The notes below the pieces were generated by a model that was given only the letters and a program-made list of their open reading frames with translations, was not told where the DNA came from and searched no databases. A DNA stretch of 38,562 bases from Bdellovibrio sp. Its GTDB lineage: Bacteria; Bdellovibrionota; Bdellovibrionia; Bdellovibrionales; Bdellovibrionaceae. Every line of letters starts with the position of its first letter. The first letter of the stretch is position 1. Made by a program: the position numbers and the translations under genes. Location of the stretch: positions 1-38,562 of the forward strand of contig JACMNA010000050.1 of NCBI GenBank assembly GCA_014378765.1. Direction: 5' to 3'. Positions 31,006-38,562 of the stretch are shown piece after piece.

Positions 31006-33645
31006 GTGAATTCGAAATGGTTTAGCTTTATTTTGGGCATCATAATCACTCTCACGTTGAGCTCATTTTCATTTTTTTACTTGCGGCACTTTGATGGCGC
31101 AAAAGAAAAGTCGCAAGCCATTTACAACTTTTTTGAAACACTTGACCTGAGATTTAATGATTTTAAATATAAATTTAAATCGGTGGCCCCCGTCAAAATT
31201 CAACAGGTCATTTTGGTGGGCGTCGATGATGATTCGCTGGAAGAAGTGGGTCGCTGGCCGTGGAGTCGCGTGCATATCGCGGAAATCTCAGAACGCCTGA
31301 TTTCTTATGGAGCACGGTCGATAAGTTACGATATTATTTTTTCTGAACCCGAGCGTGAAAATAAAGAGGCTGATCAAATATTTGCGAATTTTGTTGATAA
31401 AAATCAATCTAAAATTATTTTAGGCTCGTACAGTGAAAATTTAATTCACCCACTGCCCTATCAAGATTACTGCGTGACTGAAGCTTTTCTGGCCAACGGT
31501 GGGACGAACCTTGTTAAAATTAATCCGTCATTCATTGTTGAAGCGGGCGCAGACCAGTACGAAGAACTTAATTGGAGACCATTTTTCGCGCAATTTTTCA
31601 ACGCGGTTAAAAAAACTACGTTTGATAAGTACTTATTAGAAAACAAGGTGAAATCGATCGAAGAGTTGACTGACTTTCAAAGAAATTATTTAAAATCAAT
31701 CTCGATTAAAAACACATTTGATTACTGTCACCGCTGGCTTACGGCAGAAGATCAATATTTTAATTTAAAAAGTGAAATCACGCTTAATCTTTTTAAAGAA
31801 CTTTTCGCGAAACTCAAGCCGCCAAATGAAACTGAGGTTTTAGCTCTGATCAATAAATTTAAAATGGATTCATCGGAGGAGCCTATTCCTCAGTATGGAA
31901 AGTGGTCCACGAATATTGACTTAATTCAAAGTAAGTCGATGTACGGGGCAGCCTTTAACACGAAGCTAGATTCGGATGGATTGATTCGTCGCTATCCGCT
32001 GTTTTATCGCGCCGGCAATAGGCTGGGCTCAAGTTTTATTCCTTCGTTGGCTTTACAGCAGTACTTAGTTTCAACGGGGTACCGCGCCGAAGTTAAAATT
32101 GACCAAGTGAACGGCGTAAAAAAAATCACCAGTTTTATCATTAAAGACCCCAGCCACGAGCCCGAAGAAATTGTGCAAGTTTTACCGGTTGATTCAATCG
32201 GTAACTTGATGATTAATTATTATGGGCCCCGTATGACTTTGGCATCAGTATCGGCCAAAGAATTGCTTTCTAAAGATCCGCAAATTCACGTGATGGAGCG
32301 CGTACCGAACGATAGCTCTGACGTCGTTATCAAAACGGATACGGTTTTAAAAAGTGATTATTTTAAAGCAAAGTCTGTGCTATTTGGTATTACGGCGATG
32401 GCCGTTTACGACTTACGAAACACCCCGATTGATCCTAATTACCCGGGCCCCGAAATTCACCAGACGGTGCTTAATAACTTATTTAATAAAGATTATTACC
32501 GCAGGCTGCCCCATGAAAAAATGATCTTACCTTTATTTTTACTATTATACGGAATTATTTTTTCTTACGTGGTTTACCGGTTGGGCGCAGTTAATTCGGC
32601 CGCGATATTAGTAGGCTCAACGGTAATGGGTTTTGTAATTGACTATTTTTTATTTCTTAATAAAAAAATTATTATATCGAGCATTTTCTTTTTCATCTTA
32701 ACATTTTTTATTTTTATGGCGATGCTTATTTATAAGTACTTATCCGAAGAACGTAAAAAAACTGAAATACGAAAAATATTTTCTAAATACGTTGCCCCCG
32801 CGGTCGTTGACGAGTTACTTGAAGACAACAAAAATTTAGAACTGGGCGGACGCAAAGAAAATCTAACCGCGTATTTTTCAGACATTAGAGGTTTTACTAG
32901 TTTTTCAGAAAAAATGGATCCCCAAACGCTCACGCAAGTTTTGAATGAATACCTAACACCAATGACTGAAATTGTTTTTCGTAATAAGGGCACCCTTGAT
33001 AAATACATGGGCGACGCCATCATGGCTTTCTTTGGGGCGCCTTTAAATTACAAAGACCACGCCTACCGCGCGTGCTTGAGCGCGCTTGAAAGCCAGCTAG
33101 AGCTTTCAAAATTAAACGTTGTTTTCGAACAAAAGGGCTGGCCAAAAATTAGCATTGGCATCGGCATGAACACCGGCGAAATGAGCGTCGGCAACATGGG
33201 CTCGCAAATTGTACAGAACTACACCGTCATGGGAGACGCCGTTAACTTAGCTTCGCGATTAGAGGGCGCGACGAAAGAGTACGGCGTGAAAATTTTAATT
33301 TCAGAATTCACAAAAAATGACCTCACGACAACTCACGCTGATGCGATTGTTTTACGGTACGCCGATATTCTACGAGTTAAGGGTAAATCAAAACCCGTCG
33401 AAATTTACGAAGTCGTCGCGCGCAAAGAAAACTTCACCGCTTGGGATTCACTCAAATCTTACAACGACGCGATGGCGCAGTATAAGAACAAAGATTTTAC
33501 CGCCGCCAGAAATATTTTCTCAAAATTAGCCACCGCCGATTCGACCGATGGCTTAGCGGCACTGTATGTCGAACGCTGTGATGAGTTCTTATTAGAGCCA
33601 CCACCAAGTGATTGGGATGGCGTGTTTAATTTAAAGACGAAATAA
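31006..33645 (+). CDS. CHASE2-domain adenylate/guanylate cyclase
   Basis: 879 residues. After one N-terminal helix (about 5-27) comes a large external CHASE2 sensor domain (VILVGVDDDSLEEVGRWPWSR, then GARSISYDIIFSEP), three helices (about 505-580) and a class III cyclase. Catalytic metal ligands are Asp626 (FSDIRGFT) and Asp670 (YMGDAIMAFFG); Lys666 and the NYTVMGDAVNLASR motif fit adenylate cyclases, though base choice is not certain. It should make a cyclic nucleotide in response to an outside signal. The start is GTG 31006-31008 with a weak ribosome site. FecR, TPR/barrel and lipoprotein genes nearby suggest an envelope-sensing context. Confidence 0.94.
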   Translation: MNSKWFSFILGIIITLTLSSFSFFYLRHFDGAKEKSQAIYNFFETLDLRFNDFKYKFKSVAPVKIQQVILVGVDDDSLEEVGRWPWSRVHIAEISERLISYGARSISYDIIFSEPERENKEADQIFANFVDKNQSKIILGSYSENLIHPLPYQDYCVTEAFLANGGTNLVKINPSFIVEAGADQYEELNWRPFFAQFFNAVKKTTFDKYLLENKVKSIEELTDFQRNYLKSISIKNTFDYCHRWLTAEDQYFNLKSEITLNLFKELFAKLKPPNETEVLALINKFKMDSSEEPIPQYGKWSTNIDLIQSKSMYGAAFNTKLDSDGLIRRYPLFYRAGNRLGSSFIPSLALQQYLVSTGYRAEVKIDQVNGVKKITSFIIKDPSHEPEEIVQVLPVDSIGNLMINYYGPRMTLASVSAKELLSKDPQIHVMERVPNDSSDVVIKTDTVLKSDYFKAKSVLFGITAMAVYDLRNTPIDPNYPGPEIHQTVLNNLFNKDYYRRLPHEKMILPLFLLLYGIIFSYVVYRLGAVNSAAILVGSTVMGFVIDYFLFLNKKIIISSIFFFILTFFIFMAMLIYKYLSEERKKTEIRKIFSKYVAPAVVDELLEDNKNLELGGRKENLTAYFSDIRGFTSFSEKMDPQTLTQVLNEYLTPMTEIVFRNKGTLDKYMGDAIMAFFGAPLNYKDHAYRACLSALESQLELSKLNVVFEQKGWPKISIGIGMNTGEMSVGNMGSQIVQNYTVMGDAVNLASRLEGATKEYGVKILISEFTKNDLTTTHADAIVLRYADILRVKGKSKPVEIYEVVARKENFTAWDSLKSYNDAMAQYKNKDFTAARNIFSKLATADSTDGLAALYVERCDEFLLEPPPSDWDGVFNLKTK

Positions 33646-33766
33646 GTTTCGATAAAATATTTGTTTTTCTCAAATAGAAACACTTCATCCACTAAACTAA
33701 ATCTCGTAACCCGACGATAAGTGATTGTTAATACTAAAGTACTCTATTTCTAAGTTAGGACATAAC

Positions 33767-35509
33767 ATGATTAAGTTGTACGTAACGATTGCGATGATTT
33801 CACTACTTGCGCTTTCTTGTCAGCGCGGCACCGAAGGTAAAACGACGATGCTGAGCATTCAAATTCCAACGGCTTCAACGTCCGAGAATATGTCATACAG
33901 CTCGTACAGCGATAGCGTCAGCACGCAGGATTTTTCGACAACCGTTCCTACATCTTTAGACTCTTTCAACTGTTACATGGTAACCGTCGGCGGCCCTGAT
34001 GCGAATTTGCGCCGGAATACATGCGGCCAAAAGATTGCTGGCACAGCCTACGATTTCACCCCAAAGTTCACTTTTGGTCCTAATATAATTGGGGTACCAA
34101 GAAGTGCGCAATCGATTGACATTGAAGTTCCGGCTGGTGCCGACCGCGTAATTACCCTAATTGGTTATCAAAAAATGGTTGATTCCGTAAAATGTTCCGA
34201 CATTAACTCAAGCGTAGATAAAAGCTTTTTCTCGAAGCCCTACGTGATTGGTCGCTCGGCGCCAACGAAACTTGCGCCAACAATAGGCTCAGAATTTACT
34301 ACGGTTAAAATTTTAATGAGCTTAGATTCGAACGCTTGGTTTGACGAGTGTGCCGGTACCGACTTTGGAGATAAAGCCGGTACGCGATTAGCTACTAATA
34401 TTTTAATGCGAAAAGAGACTTTTCCGCAAACTGGAGTTATTGTAGATGTGTGCAGCCCGATCGTTGTGGAATTTAAATCTGGTGATCTTTTTGGAGCGCA
34501 AACGGCCGCTGATATTAACGTGGCCTTAAATTACGGCTCGGCCAGCCTCGGAACTAGCACCCCTATGCTTTCGTCAACGCGCAATTATTTATCGTGCGTC
34601 AGCGGCACCTCTGATTCCTCATTCACCGTCCCCAAAGGAACGACCTCTTTAGTTCGCTGGGTTAAAATTCCGACATCTTTTGGCGGTGCGCAAGTTAATT
34701 TAGGTTTTTCGTTAAACACCACATTACCCCCCGATCCTATTTTGCCCGCACTAACATTGCAGGTTTCTGATGCGATTGGGTCCACTCGCCAATTTGATTT
34801 ACGAGGCCCAGTTTCCGCGTTACCTGGAGTTTGTTATGAGTATACAATTGGCTCAAGAGAATATTGTGGAGCTGATTTAAACGGACCCGCAAGTTTTGAT
34901 TTAACGACTTCATCAACGACTCGAATTTTTTCAGATGCGGCGTGCTCTTCTGATTTAAGCACCGCAGTTTTAAACTCTTCGGGCGACCCGACGCGCGCAC
35001 TTTCCTTCGGAGCCTCGGGCACCTATTTATTTTATGCGAAATTTAGTGATTCGAAAGATACGCAACGATTTCGAGTTTCAACGGCGGATAATACTTTTCG
35101 CAACTCTTATACCTTTACAAATGTGAAAGATAATTTTTCGCCCAGAGCCGTTAGTCAATTAGTGGTTCGTGAAGCGATGTATAAGTCATTGAACTTGCCG
35201 GCGTCAGCATTGGCTGTCAACGGAGTTGGCTGCTACCCAGTGTTCTTGGCGTTGGCTAACTCAATCGGAGCCGAGGTTCCAACATTAGCTGCCATTTCAT
35301 ATTCGATTTCGACAACGGGATCGGTTAGCGTACGTGAAACCTGCACTGGAACTGATTTAGCTTCCGTCAGTATTCCGGCTTTAGTTTCTTCTAAAAAAAT
35401 ATATTTAAAATACAGTGGTAGCAGTCAGTCTAGTGACGCGACGGTTACCTTTACTCCCCTTTCAGGAATAAGCGCCCCTTCACTCAATTTACCAGTTAAA
35501 TTTCAATAA
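33767..35509 (+). CDS. Large lipoprotein of unknown function
   Basis: 580 residues. The lipoprotein signal is MIKLYVTIAMISLLALSC (Cys18). The long mature part is rich in Ser and Thr with many short beta-like segments and pairs of Cys (for example in FNCYM, TCGQK, KCSD, DECAG, VCSP, SCVS), a pattern seen in surface proteins built from repeated beta-sandwich modules. No catalytic motif seen. The frame opens at a TTG 42 bases upstream; ATG 33767 with TTAGGAC is preferred. It follows the CHASE2 cyclase by 121 bases and is convergent with the TPR/barrel gene. No family recognised. Confidence 0.72.
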   Translation: MIKLYVTIAMISLLALSCQRGTEGKTTMLSIQIPTASTSENMSYSSYSDSVSTQDFSTTVPTSLDSFNCYMVTVGGPDANLRRNTCGQKIAGTAYDFTPKFTFGPNIIGVPRSAQSIDIEVPAGADRVITLIGYQKMVDSVKCSDINSSVDKSFFSKPYVIGRSAPTKLAPTIGSEFTTVKILMSLDSNAWFDECAGTDFGDKAGTRLATNILMRKETFPQTGVIVDVCSPIVVEFKSGDLFGAQTAADINVALNYGSASLGTSTPMLSSTRNYLSCVSGTSDSSFTVPKGTTSLVRWVKIPTSFGGAQVNLGFSLNTTLPPDPILPALTLQVSDAIGSTRQFDLRGPVSALPGVCYEYTIGSREYCGADLNGPASFDLTTSSTTRIFSDAACSSDLSTAVLNSSGDPTRALSFGASGTYLFYAKFSDSKDTQRFRVSTADNTFRNSYTFTNVKDNFSPRAVSQLVVREAMYKSLNLPASALAVNGVGCYPVFLALANSIGAEVPTLAAISYSISTTGSVSVRETCTGTDLASVSIPALVSSKKIYLKYSGSSQSSDATVTFTPLSGISAPSLNLPVKFQ

Positions 35510-35544
35510 TTAAAAAAGTTTTTCTTGTAACGTAGAACTTTTCT

Positions 35545-37134
35545 TTAAAAACCAGTCAGCGTGAACATCGTCGTAAAAACTAACTTATTATATTTATACG
35601 TTTCTACGTTTGATTGATTGGTTTGGTATTGTAAACCCAAGCTGATAAGCTTATTAACCGACAAATTATAACTTCCACCTATGTAACCTGCAATATCAGA
35701 ATCTTTGCGGCTCGTAGTTGATTCACTATAGTTTTGCGCATAGTAGTCAGCCTTTGCAAATAAATTCCAAGTAGGCGTTAAAGATCTGAAGTACCCTAGC
35801 GAAAGTAAAATTTTATTATAACTTACATTTTTACCTTCGGCTTTATTTATCAAATACGAAAAATCCACAATGGCATTTGCATTCGTGGGCTTATCTAACA
35901 AATAGTAATTCGAAACGGTTAAGCCGTACTTACTGGCACTTTGCAAATCATCCGTTGAGCTTTCGGTTTGCGTGGATTTTTCTTGGGTTAAATAAAGTTT
36001 GTATGCCGTCGTCAAATAATTTGAATGAGCTACGGTGACACCCGTGTTAACGATTAAATTGTTAAATACGACTTCACGCGCCGTGGTGTCTTTCGTTAAA
36101 TAGATTTGTTGAATACCAGGTGAAAAAATAAAGGCCACGTTTTTTTTATCGATTAAAATGTTTTGATTATATGGAATATAAAAATCGACAATGAACGGAT
36201 CGGTACTTTGAATCGTCGTGTCGGATTTAAATTTATTATTTAAACTATATAGGTCCGAGAAGGCTAAAGTGGGGCTGAGTTGAAATGATTCTTGATTAAT
36301 AACGTGATAATAAATGCTTCCACCGTAGCTAAACCGGTAAGCGTCAAGTGCGGTGGTTGAATTTTGTTGAGAAATATTCAAGACGTTTTGGTCATACATC
36401 ATTCCAACGCTAAGGCTGTAACCAAACCGTTTGCTTAACCTTAAAAGTAATTTTTCTTGTCCGTCAATTTGATCTATATATTTTTCGGCAGACTGATCAA
36501 GTTGCGGGTCAGTTGATTTATCAAGTACAAATTCAAAATGTTTTTTGGAATCGGCGTAGCGCGCTTGCTTAAATTCAATTTGTCCCGCGTAAAAAGCAGC
36601 AATGGGCGCAAGTTCCGAATTTGTTTCTTCGGCCAAGCTGTTAAATTTTCTTTCGGCTAGTTCATAGTTTTTCAGTCTGAGTAATGCTAGGCCCTGATAG
36701 TATTGAGCCTGCTCGGAGTAGTTCGTCATGCCTTCTAACATCATGAATACAGAAAGCGCCATGCGGTAGGCCCCTTGGCGATACAGACACTTTCCGTAAT
36801 CAAAATAAAGCTGATCGATTTCAGGTAAGTAAATAAGGGCTTCTTCAAATTGTTTGCGCGCTTGATGAAAGTCATTTTGGTCGTAACTTTTTAAAGCGTC
36901 GGCGTAAATTCTTTTAGCTTCTTCCTTTTTGATTGAAAAACCAGGCGTGGGGGCCGTCAATTGATTTTTCTTGGTTAAATTTTCGCGGCGCAAGGTTCGC
37001 TCGACCTGTAGGTATAAAATAAAATCATTACTGAGCGGGGCTTTATCACTGGGAATGGCGCGGGCTTCGCTTTGGGCGAAACTTGGCGTCGATAGAAAAA
37101 AAAATAAGAGTAACGAAATAACTTTATTCACCAA
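35545..37134 (-). CDS. TPR-repeat protein with a C-terminal outer-membrane beta-barrel
   Basis: 529 residues. A signal peptide ends near SFA. Residues ~70-230 contain several TPR-like helical pairs (for example YDQNDFHQARKQFEEALIYLP). The rest alternates Tyr/Phe-rich strands and ends in ...FTLTGF, a C-terminal Phe typical of outer-membrane barrels that are recognised by the BAM complex. The layout resembles Slam-type and related surface-export proteins, but no specific function can be claimed. The start is TTG at 37132-37134 (or GTG three bases on) and immediately follows the stop of the FecR-domain gene, so the pair is translated from one message. Confidence 0.85.
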   Translation of the reverse strand: MVNKVISLLLFFFLSTPSFAQSEARAIPSDKAPLSNDFILYLQVERTLRRENLTKKNQLTAPTPGFSIKKEEAKRIYADALKSYDQNDFHQARKQFEEALIYLPEIDQLYFDYGKCLYRQGAYRMALSVFMMLEGMTNYSEQAQYYQGLALLRLKNYELAERKFNSLAEETNSELAPIAAFYAGQIEFKQARYADSKKHFEFVLDKSTDPQLDQSAEKYIDQIDGQEKLLLRLSKRFGYSLSVGMMYDQNVLNISQQNSTTALDAYRFSYGGSIYYHVINQESFQLSPTLAFSDLYSLNNKFKSDTTIQSTDPFIVDFYIPYNQNILIDKKNVAFIFSPGIQQIYLTKDTTAREVVFNNLIVNTGVTVAHSNYLTTAYKLYLTQEKSTQTESSTDDLQSASKYGLTVSNYYLLDKPTNANAIVDFSYLINKAEGKNVSYNKILLSLGYFRSLTPTWNLFAKADYYAQNYSESTTSRKDSDIAGYIGGSYNLSVNKLISLGLQYQTNQSNVETYKYNKLVFTTMFTLTGF

Positions 37135-38055
37135 TTATTTATCAGTCGTTGGTACAACTTTAACCCGAGTGCTGGTTGGCAAATTTCGCGGTGGCGGGGG
37201 CGGGGGTTGCATCACTTGGGGCGGTGCTGGGGGCGGTGCCGGCGGCATCAGCGATCCGTCTTCTTTCGTAGGCCCACCCGGCTGTAAATCGCGACTATCA
37301 ACTTTTTCTTTGGTCTTTTCTTTTGGCTGATCCTTAGCTTGGTCTTTCGGTTGTTCTTTTGCGTCTTTATCTTTTGCTTTATCTTTTTGATCAGTTTTAG
37401 GCTCAGTGGTTTCTTTTTTATCGTTGCCTTTGTCTTTAGTTTCAGAGAATTCGTTAGTTAACGATTTAAGAGTTTCAGCTTGAGCGGGTTTAGGCGCCGA
37501 CGGAGCTTGGTCTTTTTTCATCGAAGACTCTTCACCCTTATTTACCATGACGGTGGCCAACGTAATTGGGTTACTGAGCGCAACCTGTCCTTTTAAAGTG
37601 ACAACCTCGGTTACTTTTGTTTTTGCATCGAAGCTAGTAACAAATTCAGTTCCGCGCACCCCGGCTACAGCCGTTGGCGTTTTGATTAAGAACTTTGTTT
37701 TTTCGCCATCGTACGTTTGCTCGACGGTGTTTCTAACTTTACCTTGCGTTAATTTAAGTTCGACGTTTTTGTTTTCGCCCGTTTGATACTTTTCAATTTT
37801 TATTTTGGTCGAGGGTGAAATGCTTATGACATTTCGGTCAGACATTACAATTTTGGCACGCGAATCGACAGCCGAAATAATTGTATCGCCGACGGCTACT
37901 TTGAGTCCTACTTTGGCGGCGTTTATTTGGTTTTTGGCGTCTTGCACTTTGACGTCGCCTTTGACCACCATAAACATGCCGTAGTCGGCTTGCGCCGTAG
38001 CCATAAATAATATCGATAAAATTAACATTGAAAATTTGTTCAAAAATTTCGTCAT
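37135..38055 (-). CDS. Secreted FecR-domain protein with Lys- and Pro-rich tail
   Basis: 306 residues. The signal peptide ends ATAQA. A FecR domain follows (about 25-155), with VISISPSTKIKIEKY and TPTAVAGVRGTEF, the typical FecR core motif. The rest is a Lys/Asp/Glu-rich stretch, then a Pro-rich segment ending in PPPPPPRNLP, which looks like a periplasm-spanning or binding linker. FecR proteins sense or transmit envelope signals, and secreted forms are often near CHASE2 cyclases. Open frame upstream reaches 38100; ATG 38053-38055 has GAGGGTGT. It is directly followed by the TPR/barrel gene, and the two probably form one envelope unit. Confidence 0.9.
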   Translation of the reverse strand: MTKFLNKFSMLILSILFMATAQADYGMFMVVKGDVKVQDAKNQINAAKVGLKVAVGDTIISAVDSRAKIVMSDRNVISISPSTKIKIEKYQTGENKNVELKLTQGKVRNTVEQTYDGEKTKFLIKTPTAVAGVRGTEFVTSFDAKTKVTEVVTLKGQVALSNPITLATVMVNKGEESSMKKDQAPSAPKPAQAETLKSLTNEFSETKDKGNDKKETTEPKTDQKDKAKDKDAKEQPKDQAKDQPKEKTKEKVDSRDLQPGGPTKEDGSLMPPAPPPAPPQVMQPPPPPPRNLPTSTRVKVVPTTDK

Positions 38056-38236
38056 ACACCCTCTTGTTTTGGATATCATATAGATAAAATTTGCGTACAT
38101 CAGCTTTTGATTGTTTAAGTTTGACTTTGGTCCTGTATTATTTAAGAAACAGGGCTAGATTAATTTGTGGTTTGCTAGCCTTTCTTAATTAATTCTTAAC
38201 CTGGCAAAAGCATTTTCTAATCAATAGTGGGGGTGC

Positions 38237-38562
38237 ATGGCGTTTTATTCGGTTAAATATTTATTGTTGCTGGTAGTTTTGTCGGCGCGATACTTCATTA
38301 TTGCGGGTTTGTTTTTTTATCTCACGCAGAAGTTGTTTGTGGCTGCAAGTCAAAAAACTGTGGTCAATGCGAACCCACGTTTCAAAAAACAAATTCCATT
38401 TGAGATTAAGCAATCATTGGTTACAGTTTTTATTTTTTCCTTGGGTGGGCTTAATTTTGTTTTCGCTAAAGAAGCGCGCGTGGGCCAAATTTATTTTGAC
38501 GTGCATGAATACGGTTGGGCCTACTTTGTATTTTCAATTTTCTTAATGTTAATGGTTAATGA
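38237..38562 (+). CDS. Sterol desaturase / fatty acid hydroxylase family protein (partial, cut by window end)
   Basis: At least 108 residues are encoded and the frame runs off the window. Two or three hydrophobic segments are visible. The stretch FEIKQSLVTVFIFSLGG, the IYFDVHEYGWAYF segment and the final LMLMVN, just where family members read on into the first His motif (DxxxYxxHR), match the N-terminal part of this membrane-bound di-iron family. The histidine motifs themselves are beyond the end, so the identification rests on spacing and pattern. GGGGGTG precedes the ATG. Confidence 0.65.
   Translation, partial: MAFYSVKYLLLLVVLSARYFIIAGLFFYLTQKLFVAASQKTVVNANPRFKKQIPFEIKQSLVTVFIFSLGGLNFVFAKEARVGQIYFDVHEYGWAYFVFSIFLMLMVN

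Noticed and set aside
35514..35543. AT-rich 7-pair inverted repeat between two convergent genes as a terminator
   Set aside because: The stem is all but one A-T with a 15-base loop, too weak to call.
1..38562. tRNA, rRNA, riboswitch or IS element
   Set aside because: Nothing with the conserved sequence or structure of these was found when reading both strands; a covariance-model scan would be needed to exclude small RNAs.

Overview
The window looks like chromosomal DNA from an AT-leaning Gram-negative bacterium. It has many lipobox and signal-peptide proteins, an outer-membrane beta-barrel ending in Phe, housekeeping genes (trpS, dinB, an RluA-type synthase) and no phage, IS, tRNA, rRNA or CRISPR features. 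Secreted subtilases, many lipoproteins, an L,D-transpeptidase and frequent TTG/GTG starts suggest a relative of Bdellovibrio (Bdellovibrionota). That placement is inference from gene style, not from a marker gene.

Layout. 1-3160: end of an unknown gene, a small secreted protein, a small protein of a family misleadingly named PRPP synthetase, and an OPT-family transporter. 3435-11425: a compact lipid/polyketide-type biosynthetic locus. Seven minus-strand genes (DarA-like flavodoxin, DarB-like ketosynthase III, a small unknown protein, a BtrH-like acyltransferase, ABC ATPase, ABC-2 permease, acyl carrier protein) are mostly joined by 4-7 base overlaps. They diverge from a ketosynthase/chain-length-factor pair at 9249-11425. 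A 126-base divergent promoter region with a perfect palindrome lies between them. 11567-20968: RRM RNA-binding protein, a secreted protein with a possible His/Cys caspase-like dyad, trpS, two lipoproteins (one with GQDK tandem repeats), two tail-to-tail S8 subtilase lipoproteins and a secreted transglutaminase-elicitor family protein with a Pep-13-like motif. 21179-30188: RluA synthase, Atm1-type ABC exporter, SET-domain protein, DinB, a zincless-finger Fpg, L,D-transpeptidase, soluble histidine kinase with hendecad repeats, YaiI-like protein, a secreted lectin-fold protein and an ASCH gene broken by an in-frame stop. 30308-38562: a Thr/Ala-rich membrane protein, a CHASE2 cyclase, a large lipoprotein, a TPR/beta-barrel protein with a FecR-domain protein, and the start of a sterol desaturase-like gene.

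How they work together. The best candidate for an unusual system is 3435-11425. DarB-type condensation and DarA-type aromatisation normally make dialkylresorcinols; here they sit with a KS/CLF pair, a dedicated ACP, a BtrH-like acyl-ACP transferase and an exporter. No dedicated ketoreductase, dehydratase or acyl-ligase is present, so the pathway probably borrows fatty-acid synthesis enzymes. A second theme is envelope and secreted proteins. Three exported-protein genes (start codons at 19440, 26422 and 29023) have Shine-Dalgarno sequences that can be buried in a hairpin, possibly a shared way of gating translation.
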